Source of the DNA: Tubiluchus corallicola
Taxonomy: Eukaryota > Priapulida > Priapulimorpha > Priapulimorphida > Tubiluchidae
NCBI GenBank assembly: GCA_030141605.1
Contig: JAQGDQ010000660.1
Coordinates: forward strand, 53,053-117,052
Length of the DNA stretch: 64,000 nucleotides
Direction: 5' to 3'
In this document: positions 11,215 through 24,100 of the stretch, piece after piece
How the letters are laid out: each line of letters opens with the position of its first letter
Position numbering within the stretch: the stretch's first letter is position 1
Notes under the pieces: model-generated
Told to the model about the DNA's origin: nothing
Databases searched by the model: none
Seen by the model: the letters and a program-made list of their open reading frames with translations, nothing else
Position numbers and translations under genes: made by a program

Positions 11215-14200
11215 AATTAGAAAGAAAGACAGGGGGAAAAGGGTAACAGAGAGGGGTAAAGAGAAATCCTATTGAAATAACATAAATCATAATGTAAAGA
11301 GAAATCCATGGCAACAGTAACAGATGTTTTAGATGACATATCCTAGTATTTGGACAGAAAACTACTAAATTAACAGATAACCCAATGCTTGTCATTCCGG
11401 ACCTGTTTTCTCTGTACCCTGTGACAATTAGCCTAAATTGACCTATATATTGACAGAGCCTGTAGTATTAGAAGAGCATTTTTTGCTGGTGGCACTGGCT
11501 TTTGGTGACATTTTGTGTCTTTTGTTATATTTTTATGTTTCTTTGTGGTGGCAAGTCATTTCAATTTGCTGTATAAAATCATTGAAACATTAGGCAGGCA
11601 TTATTTGATTATTGTTATGTTAATTTTACAGATTATCTTGCTAGTGACGACTTATTGGGGTGTTGGAAGGACAAAGTTCCCTTTTTGCAAGGTCATCTTC
11701 GCGGACCGCGAGATATTGGAAAACAACCAACAGGGGAACATTTTAGGGGAATGTTGACCCCGCAAAATTGCAAGAAAGTTTGTTCGGAGAAAAACTTTGG
11801 TTATATAGGCTTGCAGTATTCTGCAGAGTGTTATTGTGGCAATATGTATGGGCGACATGGTATTGTTTTTATGCCTTGTAATTTTGAATGCTTCTGGAAT
11901 TCTAACAGGCGATGCATTCTGCATGAATCATTATGTATGACTTGTGGTGGGAGTGCAGCTCTGCAAGTTCATCCAAGTAATGGTAAGAGTTTATTATTTC
12001 ATAATGAAAAGTAAGTTACCAATAATTTTCGAGTATCTTAGAATGAGTTTCTTTACACGCTGCTAGCTGTCATGAACAGGGTAGCTGATAGTTACTGTTG
12101 TGGTAGTGTATGTATCGTGTATTTTATCCCAACTTGTAAGATAGGGTCTTGGCCTGGATCACAACTTTTATATTTTTCATTCATCTTCTATTTTTTTAGC
12201 TATAATCATTATATATTAGTCGGGTTAGGAAAAATTGTTGTCATTTTAGTTCTTGCAAAATTTGATATGATGCTAGATGCTTCTTTAAGCAACAGTTCAT
12301 AAACATTAGTAGAGACCATTCCAAATTTGCCAGCATTTACAGTGCTGGACAAACTGGTTACGTAATCAGACAGAATTTACTAGCAAAGGCCTCTTCACCT
12401 GTCCAAATACTCTGGCCAAAGCTCAACACAGGGACAACGATTAAACACAGACCCTTCAGACTTGAAATTTCTATAATGATAAGCAAGAGTCAAATAATAT
12501 TGGGCCTAATGATACTTAAAATTTTAAACAGTTAACCCTGTTAACTACTTAATTGGTGCATGATGGTCCCTGCCTATATAAACTGGTTGTTTATTTGTAA
12601 ATTTACTACTGATAATGATAGCAGCAGCTAGTCGAAACGTATGGCATGATTTTAACTTTTAACTTTTTAATGTAAACGTTTTTGATAAAGTTCTGTTGTT
12701 TTTAACTGTAAATATTTAAAATTGGTATAATAACCATGTATAGGCATATGCCATGTAAATCACATGCTAAAACAAATTGTTGTTTCTTGTAGAATGTTTC
12801 TGATATTTTTAGGAGTGTTAGCATGATAATTTATTTATTCATGTTATTGTTTTAATTCAAGAATTTGAGCCCGGTGAAAAACTTGGTTATGGATGCCACA
12901 AATTGAGTTCATACCATGATCTGCTTGGGGTAGTTACAAGGGAAACCATGGCACCTAGAATGTGCATGTATCATTGCTATGAAAAAGGTATGCTAAAATT
13001 TTGTAGTGAGATAATACGTTGACTGATTTTGTAAAGTTTCTATGCTAAGCCACATTTAGACAATTGAGGGTCACATTCTGACCGAGTGACACTCAAAGTT
13101 GTCATTCTTGCATGTCAGAAATAAAAGTAAACGTTCGGAACATACTAATTTGTTATTTGATTTGTTTCTAATTTTTTTTTCTCGTTTTTAGACAGTTCAA
13201 TTTCTTGCCTCTTTCATTTGTCATTTACTTTTATGCCCAGTCATAATGGCAATTATGCTATTTTAAATGTAGTAAACTAAAATGATAATCCCATCCTGTT
13301 ATACTCTGGCTTTATGTTATTGTGTAATGAAAAACATGTATTTGATTCCACGTGTTATGTTCACAAGCACGTTACTGCTATTGTAACTTACAATGTAGTA
13401 TACGGGTTGTCATTTATTTTCAGGACACAAATATGCTGTAATTCTTAGCGAAGATACTTGTGGCTGTGCCGTACATGAAGCGACTTTCATAAAAGAAGTG
13501 GATTCCAAACTCTGTGATTACCTATGTGGCGGATCAATGACAGGCAGAAAAAATTTTCATTTTTGCGGTGGACATGAACATGCTAGTGTGTACAGATTAT
13601 ACCATGGTAACTACCTTTTTTGAACTCATACTTCTCTCGGCTATTTGTTGATATAACAAAATAAATGGTCATGTATAGGAAATTCGTGAATATTGTTTGT
13701 TTTAGGATTAATTGACATGAAACCACAATGCCATAGTTGTAGAATTGTCTGTTTATTGAATACAGCACTTTTAGTTTGTTCAGTAACTATAATAGTAGCC
13801 GTTTAAGCTCATTTCATAACAAACATTTTGGACACAGTTTATTTGGGCACATAGGACATTTAGGCACAAGATAATTTGTACGCAGGGGACATTTAGACAC
13901 ATCGGACATTAATTATTTTTGGCCATAGGTGTTTTTACATAGGACATTTACAAACGGCAATAATTTGGATACGTAACTGTTTAGAGATACTAAAGATACC
14001 ATTTCGATTCATTTGTGAGATCGTATCATTTAACAACAGTGGTTGTTTGGTTGTACCCTGTTCTTGGAGATTGCTGAATTTAAGTTGTTTTTTACAACAT
14101 TCAAGTAGTTTCTAATGTCTGAAAAGCCATAGATCAAACAAATTATGTAATATCTATTTGAAAGATCTATTTGTCGCTACTTCAGAGCTCCTCCAGAGGT

Positions 14201-17200
14201 AAACACTGCAGTCTGCAGGTCAAAAATATGTAAATTTTAGAGGGCTTTCATAACATGTGGATGTTCGGATGCGGTGACGGTAGCTGCAGTTATTGCGGCA
14301 ACAGAGACATGTGCAATTGACAAGGTACGGCGATTGTAATGGATGCAACGAGATTTTTTGCGGTAACTTTTCATGCTGAACTTTGAAACCAAAATCTAAT
14401 GGGCAATTAAGTGTGATAATAATGCAATATAGATTAAGCTGTTAATGTTCTAATTAAGATTTAATATTGAACAGCAGCGCGAGAAAATTTTCCTGAAAGA
14501 TTTTTCTTTAGAAGTTAATAAAATGGACTCAGCTACAGTTGTCATAGAAAATGAATAAATTTTTGGCATTCTCACCATGTGGAGACTGACTTGAGATTTT
14601 TTTACGGGTAGGATGTGGGTCAGACTCGGAGTGTATTAATTTTTGGGTCAGGTGGCTCAAATAAAGTTTTTTTTACAATTTTTAAATATCTGCATGTAAC
14701 AACCCATGCTGCAATCTGCCGATGCAGCCAAACAAATTATGACTTATTACTCATTAGCAAGATATCGGGTAACAACTTGTTATAGTTTAAATCGGCATGA
14801 TTTAAAGTGGCTGCATTTTTTCACAGACATTCAGTAAATATAATGATGGAGAATTACAATGCGTGTCAATACAGAAATAGCCTTGAATCCAAATTACCTA
14901 TGTCCAAATAGTCAATGTGCCCAATTTGTCTTGTACTCAAATGACTTATCTGTCCAAATCTCCTTGTGCACAAATTACCTATGTGTCAAAATAGCCTTTT
15001 GTCCAAATGAGCTATGTTCCAAATGTTTTGTGTCCAAATTACCTAGTGTTAAAATAGCTTTGAATCCAACTTGCCCATGTGTCCAAATAGCCTGTGTCCT
15101 AAGTATCCTGTGTCCGAATAACCCGTATACAAAAAGTCTTGTGACGAAATGTGCTGTGTCCAAACATAATGATATTAACGATAACGATACGTATCAATAA
15201 TTATTGACAATCGTATCGATACAATTTTTTTTATTGTTGTATAATATAATATTGTTATCGTATCGATATAATTCTAGGTATATCATTGTTGTAATGAATT
15301 TGGCACGTATTGTTACTTATCGCTTGCCATTATAAAATTGCATCAATTGTCTTTTCTATTTATGTGCAGTAATTATTTGTAAAAGTGGATAAAAGAATAA
15401 TTTAAAATTATGAGCTTATCAGATGTTGATTTCATGCTAACAAAGTACAGATACACTTTGATACTGACTGGTGCATGCCAAATATACTGTATACTATTTT
15501 TAGTGTCACTTTCCCGGTGATGTGCAGCTCGCATAGATAAATATTTTTATCATAGTAATATGTTTGTCCATCACAGCTTACTTATGTATGAATCATTATG
15601 ACAAATAAAATTTCATAACTAGCTGCTAATTTAAGTATACAGCTCTGAACGCAATGATAATTTTAATTATCAATGGTACTTTTTCTGTTGTTGCAAAAAC
15701 TGCCTAATTTCAGTATCATTTTTATCGTTTGAAAAAATTTTATTGTATTGTGCTGTCTAAGAAGTAGATTATCATTATCGTGCCATTGGAAAAAAGAATT
15801 GTGTGGTGTCATTATTGCATCACCAAATTTGATCATTCAACATCCCTCTACAAATGTCTGTGTCAAAATGCCTGCACACCAGTATATAGTGTAGAAATAA
15901 TGTTTCTATTTGTTATTCTGTCTTCCAGAACCAATTGATGCAGTAGAGCTTTTAAAAGAAGACAGACTTTTGTACGTTGGCGTTCCCTTGAAGTTTATCA
16001 TGCGTGCTGGAAGTTTACGTCCCAATGTTAAAATAAAATGGCAAATGAGAGATGGTTATGAATTGAACCTTTTCCACAAGGACTTTATTCCTACATATAG
16101 ACTTCCAGCTTCTGTGCTGAGCTCTTTCAACATAAGTGTAGATGCTTTTGCCCCAGGTGTGGCTTATTTAGGTACTTATACGTACTTCACACCTGGCTTA
16201 TTTGAAGTCATTGTTGATGCGAAAGATGATGGTGGCAATTTACTTTGGAAAGGAAGTCTTGCATTAGATATTTTGAATGCCACTATTTGCTCAATTAGAG
16301 TAGCAGTTGTTAATACTAATCCTACCAAACAGGAAGCAGAAAATAATCCATTTAAAGTGAATCAAATGTTCTCTGTCACATCAACTTCAAGAATGTCTGA
16401 CTGTATTTTTGTAATTTCAACTGACTATAAATGGGAAGTTTACAGCATTTCGAATAAGTGGCCTGTACCTTGTCGTGAAAACAAAATGGAGTTGCCAAGA
16501 AGACTGCCCACTGACAAAAAATATATAATATTTCCCAAATACGTATTACTTCCTGCCACCTACACTGTTCGCCTTGTTGCAACTGTTACTACAAACACCA
16601 CTACTGGGCAAGGAAGATCTGAGGTATTGTATGTACTTTTCACTTTAATTTTTGTGTATTAGAAGAGCAAATAAATAGTTACTTGTGACAGTGATGTTCT
16701 TTAGTAGTACTTATTTATTTAGTTTAACATTAACAATTCTCAGTCTAATACATGTATCTGTAAGTGAAGAAAAAGCAAGACAAGCCAAGTTTATAGAGCT
16801 GCCACCTCGCTTGGTGCTAAAGATCAAAATTTTGGGGTATCTTGGCCTTTTAATGGATTATTTAGGCTATTAGTGATTGGGAATAGATTTTTTTGTCTGA
16901 TCACCTTAATATGAGAAAAAAGTAATCAGTGATCAGAAATAAAATCATAATCAAGTATAAGCAATTAAATCAGCTAATCAGATTATGCGAATATAATATG
17001 CAATTTTTAGTTGATCCTTGATCAATTACTGATCATCAGTTCATCATTTAACATAAAGTCCTAAATTATGCCTTGTATACTTTACAGATAGATTTCACGA
17101 CATAATTAACATGCTGGTAGATTTGTTAAAGTATTTAAGGAACTAATTTGTTAGAATACATTTACGATGTCAGTGTGGATAATTTATGCTGCTTTACACT

Positions 17201-20200
17201 AACTTTGAATGAAATTATTTTATTATTATGCTGTAAGTTTCGGAGATTTTACTTTGAATTTGTGACCAAAAGTTTTGTATTGCTAAAGATAGAGATGGGA
17301 GAAGTTGGACTAATTGGAAAGCAGACATTTTAATCATTTATAGCAGTAATATGCTGTACATTGATACTAAAATAGCTAAATTTTTGGCCTTATCTCTTCA
17401 AAAGTAAAAGTAAAGTAAAGTAAACGTCAACCCTGCAGTTTCTCTCAGTAACAAACCATGAACATTCACGACGTTAGTATTTTCTTTAGTTACTGGGTAA
17501 TTAAGACACAAACTTTTGCCTGTCTTCTCGATGTAACATTTTATTTAGGGCTGGATTGTTGTTGCAAGTTCCCCTGTAATAGCAGTCATTTATGGGGGCA
17601 CCCGAAGAGTTGTTTCATGGGAGGAAGAATTTACTTTGAATGCTTCTATGTCCTATGATCCAGATGTGAATCCTCTCAGTGACAAGAGATACCTGGGTTT
17701 TACGTAAGTACATTGTTAAGATGGGAATGTGAGTCAGTATCTGTTTATACATTTGGCCTTCATGAGCAGCCAGTCTTGTTTTTTTTATTAGTTTGCAACA
17801 TAAGCAAATCCTTATAATTGTTCTTGTTGCTATTGGAGGAAAAAATCAGCTTTTTCGTACTAAGACATAAGTCATTCTAAATGAGTCAAAGACCGTAGAC
17901 ACACATTTTTGAGTCTCTCTTTTGGTCTTAGCAAAGTGAATGACATTTGTCACAAAGATTTGCGGGGCCATTCTATTGTATAATTCAATGAAATTGTATA
18001 TTTGCAATATCCATAGACGTATAATCAACAGAGATTAACCAAGAATACAAGCTATATCAATTTTCAACTTGCATGTTTCAGTTGTATAGTAATATTTTTA
18101 TATTGTATTAGCTCAGAATGTGAAAGAGAATTTTTTATCATTGATGCTGTCTTGGAATTACAGATTTAAATGGTACTGTTACATTGGCATTGGTGAGATG
18201 CCTAGTGATGATGCTCCAGGATGCCCAGGTCAGCAGCAAGTGTTTATGAACAATTTACAGCAAAATGATTCCGGTAAGTAAAGCGAGTTATTTTGCTGCC
18301 GTTGAACAAGATTAGGTATAATAATCAACTTAGAGTTAATGTGTCGATGTACAGCAATGACTGTAATTTGTGCTGCAATATCATATTGGTGACCATCATG
18401 AAAAGTCTTTTCACTTTTCATTAGGCCTGTAACGATACGATTCATTGATCTATCGAGATACCTTTTGTGACAATACATGTATTGTCAAAGTGCGCTAGTT
18501 ACGCGATTATCTGAATTGTTCTGTTTAGCACATGTTTGTCAGTCCGCTAACAAAAACAATGTGAAATAATTCAAGCTACAGTTATAGAATGTACTATGTA
18601 TACTTAACAGTCAGTGCAGTAAGCACAGCTTTAGCAGACTAGGCACAGGTAGACCTGCTGCTAACAACCAGCGCGAAGCAGTTGAAAGCACATGTATTTA
18701 TAATAATCTATAGTAGTCTAATTAAATATTTGTTTATAACTTTCTGAAGCAGCTTACAATAAATGTAGACAGGAAAATGCAAGTGCTTATTTTAAATCAA
18801 AAGTGCTGAAACGTTTTTCATTTCTACTGGCTTACAATGTAAACAGTACAAGAGTATAAGCAAAAATCTAACAGTTTGCTGAATCATTGTAGCACTCACT
18901 TGGCAATTTTAAAATTGTTGATAAATCTAATATATATATTGAAATTTTAATATATCAGTATATCATATTATAGCATATTAACAGCTGAAGCTAGTTTTTA
19001 TTAAAGCCTGCAAACGTTAACTCAATGTGTATTATTATTATGTTGGTATCGTGATATGTATTGTATCGTGACTTAGATGTACCATTACAGCACTACTTTT
19101 TATTGTAAGAAATCAAAAATGATCAAAGTTTTTGAATAGCTAACGTCACCAATAATTGTTATTATATAGCATATATTTTAAACGATTAAAGGACAAGGAA
19201 GAATTTTGGTATCATTGCTGTTGCTATCCTGATTATTGCTTTTGCAGTTGTTGCACTGTTGTTGTTACTGTGCTGTGGTACTTAAGCTTTACTATTGTTC
19301 TTGAACCTATTTATGTTCTTACAGATTGTGTGACTATTGATTTCAAATTTTTATTGTTCAGTGTTTGTGCTTGCTAATGTGACTTTGAAATTTTCACTTC
19401 TTTTATCATTTGTGTTTTTAACTGATGGTCTTTCTTTTCTATAGTTATTTATATGTCTGGAAATAATTTCACTGCCCTTGAGAGATATACATTTGTTGTT
19501 GAAGTTAAAAAGGGTGTGAGAGCAAAAAGATACACACAGGTTATTGAAGTTCTAGCAGGACAACGTCCAACTTTAGATATCAAGTAAGCAAGATTTGGAA
19601 CTAATCTTATTGTTTATTGTTCTTTATTCTTTACAGTTCACCTACTTTTGACACAAGCTACAAAAGAGTTGTTTAAGATGAATGAACTTTTAGGTTTCTT
19701 TTGCATGTTTCCTGTTATAATACATTCGAAATCTATTCAATGCAATTTTCAGTACTAAACTTTCAGCTGTTCAAAGCATTTAGCTTCTTAAGCAACTGGT
19801 AAGGTGCAAGCTGTACATAAATAAATTGGACTGTTGAAAATTAGAACATTTTCCTGATAGATTTAAAAGCTTTTCTTTTGACAAGATCAGAAGGCAGTCT
19901 AGGTTAAATGTTATTAGTTTTTAGTTTTACCCCCCCCCCCCCTATTTAAATTATGACTTTGAATTCCAAAAACGAACATACTATAGCATTGTGTATCTCA
20001 TCAACTATTAAGCAACCCGGTAATAGTTGGAAAAAAGATGCTGAAAAATTGTGAACCAGTCAAGTTTTGAACCCGAGGTCTTAGGATTAAAAAGTTCCTG
20101 TATCTAACAGCGCTGATTACTCATGTTGCAAGCTGAGCTACTTCACAATTTATAGCCTTTAAAATTCAACTAGCCGTATTAAAACATAAAGTTTGTATTA

Positions 20201-21075
20201 CGATGTGTTTATGAAAATTAAAATTCAATCAATCAATGTGCTATTGCAGATGCTTGTTGAATTGTGGTATGAAAATGAATCCCAGTGAAGCTATGTCATT
20301 CCAAGTTGAGTGCATCAGCTGTAATTACTCGGATGCAAGCCTTGTAGAATCTCTCAATTACATTTGGGCTATTGAGCCGCTAGATATTGAAAACAAAGAT
20401 TTGATTGTTGATCCACATGATACAAGTGTGAGTGTCAACACTGATACTTTTGTCATCAAACCAGATGCACTTAAACAAGGCTATACCTATTTTGTAACAG
20501 TTAAAGGTAAGCGATCTCTTGTGTCATAACATCGTTTAGTCTTTTGCTGAATTACTGCTGTGTTTGCCTCTCTTTCTTTTATTTTATTATTCTGCCTGCC
20601 CAATGTCTGCATTTGACGTAATATGTATATGGTGATATGATGATCATCTCTTGTGATATTTTAGGAACTTCTCATCTCAGCAAAACTTTAACAAAACGAG
20701 AGCAGGGTGATCTAGAAGTAACTTTTGTATGCTGTTAATTTTACATCAAAGTTTTATGTATCATTTTAAACTATTTATTGTCTGTGCAAAATTCAATGTT
20801 TTTAGCTATTAAAAATAGTAGTTGTACCTTTTGGAGTCACCGCTTTTAGTGACAGTGACATGCAATTTAAACAAATATTTAATATTGTATACCTCCCGCT
20901 TCTCTCAGTCACAATGTACAAAATATGGAAGTAGATGTTTTTTAAGTCATGGATATGTATTGTAAGGAACTTTAATGTTTAGTATGCTGACTTGTTTATT
21001 TTGCATTATTGATGGCTTTATGTTTGTTTAACTTTAAAAAACTTATAGTTAACTTTTATTAATGTTATTATTATT

Positions 21076-21110
<35 letters not shown>

Positions 21111-24100
21111 TATTATTAATATTACATTTGTATAACTTTATACACCTCAGTGGGTTAGATAACGGTGCATTAATTAAGAATCAGTATATTGTATATAATG
21201 TGGATTTGAAGTGAGATTTTGAACATTTTCTATGTTAGGTAAAGCTAAAGGTTTTTTCTTATATTTCAGGTGGCCCTGGTGGTGATGCATGTGGAATTGC
21301 TTATTTCCAATTTACTGTAAATGAGGCTCCCAGAACCAATACCTGTACTCTATCACGCTCTGAAGGTAAATGTATTATATTGGTATTTTGACTGTGGTCT
21401 CACTTTCAAATGGCAGGAATTACCTCACTTTTTTACATCAGATGATCACTACTTAATCCTTGCAATTTTATAAATATTCCTTTTTTCCTTAATATATATG
21501 TGTATTGTATATCCGTAACTGATTGCTAGAGTTCTGGTGTGTGGCAAAATAAGTACATTAAATATGCATTTTGGATAGTTTTTTCAACAATATTAGTTAC
21601 ATTTTTGGTTTACTAGCTTGTGATATAACATTTTTTCACTACAAACAGATTTTTTCCCATGAAGCTGGTTTATTTTTTGTTCTCATTGTTCTTGTTCATG
21701 TGATAATTTTTTAATCAATTTTTATATTGTGACATCTTTAGAGTAACTTTGTTTCTGAATTTATACAATAAAACAGATCTATGGCAACAGTGAAAAATAG
21801 ATTCCATGGCATCGCTAAATTCTGTTGCAAACGTCACAATCAGACAGTTGGCAGGGCACAAGTTTAACACTGGTCCGCCCGGAAATTCGGTAAATCCACT
21901 CGAGAACATGCAGAAGTAGTCTGAAAACTGGTCCTATGGCCATTATACTAAGTTTGCTATGTTTATTATGTCTCCATATCAATCAAACCTTGTATCTTTT
22001 TCGAGTTGATACAAACAGTTAGCCAAGCCCATTTACACTAATTTGTAATGTTTTAGCATAGTTTAAATTAAAATAGTTGTCTAAAAATCATCTAAATGCC
22101 TTATCACATGTAGTTTTCACTCATGTGTTACTGCTGTCGTGTTAGTGGCATTCTCGCTGGCGCTTGTTGGAATTGAACCACGTCACTTACTCGCACACCA
22201 AACTATTTTAGAAAGGCATAAATATGAAATAAAACAAATGAAATACAAATATATTTGACTAAAATGTATGCAGATAACATTTCAATAGCTTTTGCATAGC
22301 ATTCAACTAGAAAATTGATTTTTGTTTGTTGAAAACTCTGCTGTATTCACTTCTTACGATGCCATTGGACACAATTACTTATCAACCGCACAGCATATGT
22401 GTACGAACAGCATAGCAACCAAAAATAAGTAAAAACAAAAAACAGTGTTGTTTGTGAGTTTTTTAGTAAAATAGTTAAATGAGGAATTTACTGTTAAGGT
22501 AAGCAACAAGTGAGCAACCCAATGCTTTGCATTCCAAACTATGATGGCAGGCTCATCATGACTGAGTGCTTTTTATGACTAGTGTGTAGTCACAATGAGT
22601 CCTGGGTACTGTCACTTGTAAACCTTAGCTGTTTACCTCAGGTTTATATGTCCAAACATGGTTGTAACACTTCAGGTGGTTTAGTGGCTCTTAGAGGTTC
22701 CTTGATAATAAGCCAGACTTTTGTCTTTCAACAAATTTATTGAATAGATCTTGCAGTTGAACCCTGATTTCTGGGTTGCAATATGGTGAAGTGTATTAAA
22801 AAATAGTCAGAATAGCATGGTGCATGCTTGGTTCTGGTGCAAGCACCAACTTACAAACATCATCCCTAGCATCTTTGCATTAACCCAATATAGTTTACAA
22901 AGTATCTTTTTGCGTAGGTGTATCATTCAAAGATGAATTTACAATAAACTGTGAAAGCTATATTGATGGTGACACACCACTTACTTATGAATTTTACTAC
23001 AGAACTTTGGAAAAACCTGGCAATGACATATCAGATGGTAAAACATTTTCAGCTGTTGTTATATCATGTGTTTTCATTATCTGACTCTGTCTGAGACTGT
23101 CTCCTTTTAATATTCATGAGCTTCAATTTCATATGTTGAAACCCATTGCTAGCGTAATATGTCTAATGCATCTTTCCTGCAGTCATATAGTCGTAGAGTA
23201 CATTTACTCAAGTAAAAAACTCGTTCATTTTTTTCCAGCAATACTTCTCTATTTTACTGACATAAAGTCTTCACTGCCTGCTACAAAACTGCCACCTGGA
23301 AACATTGATAGGAATTATGAAGCCGACATTATTGTGCGAGTTCTTGATATATATAAGACAAGTACATCACGTACATTCACAGTTCGTGTAAGTTCAATTA
23401 CATTTTTTGTGTACGGTACACACAGCATTACTTTGTTCACAGTGTCATTTTGAAACTATATTAATAATTTTGTGATTAGACTGTACATATTACTGTCAAA
23501 GGATTTGAACTTCTTATTTTGAAACACAATATTAGTTTTGTCTGGATACAAAATTAAACGAACATTTCATTTCACATTTTTATTACATTGTTCTGTTCTA
23601 GGTAACTCCTGCAGAAGAACCATTAGAGGCTCTTAGAAAGTTTGCAGTAACGAGAGACCCCAAGAAACCATGTGAACTAGATCAGCTAGTAGCTGCTGGC
23701 AATGCTAATGGTATTTAGATAAGAAAGTTATATAGATTACAGAATTTGCTTGAGTCTCCTTTCCTCTCTTCATTAGCCATTGCTTAATTGTTGTTATAAT
23801 CCATTGTTCAGAATTAGCTAGCAATTGATTTCTTGATGTTTTACACTGTTTTATCTGATTTTTAATCTAATCTCTCTGTCTGTGTTGATGTTACTGCTTT
23901 TCGTGCATTTTGAGTTTAGATTGCAGTTATAGACATTTTCTTTATCAAGGAATTTAAGCGAGTGATTTATTTTTTGCTAACAGTTATTACTAGTTTTGGC
24001 AGGCAGTCATTATTTTTTAGGTGACCGACCCATATTTGAGTTGCTAGTCCCAAAGAACTTAAAGATCTCACAACCTTTCACCTAAGATTTTCCAGTCCAT

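Larger units (their letters stand above)
7020..11631 (+). other. Longest intron (4.6 kb), filled with repeats
   Basis: The intron between WSC 2 and WSC 3 holds a tandem repeat family (7729-8230), probable repeat sequence to about 8720, a small imperfect palindrome (8932-9022), an LTR-like stretch (about 9460-10015), a minus-strand reading frame (10251-10487) and AT and GA microsatellites, each listed separately. I found no further WSC exon in it. Confidence 0.6.

Noticed and set aside
11114-11395. Leu/Ser-rich minus-strand frame
   Set aside because: It is antisense of the (GA)n microsatellite.
22150-22200. Second tRNA B-box-like site (minus GGTTCAATTCC)
   Set aside because: There is no A box at usable spacing and the T-stem is only three pairs.
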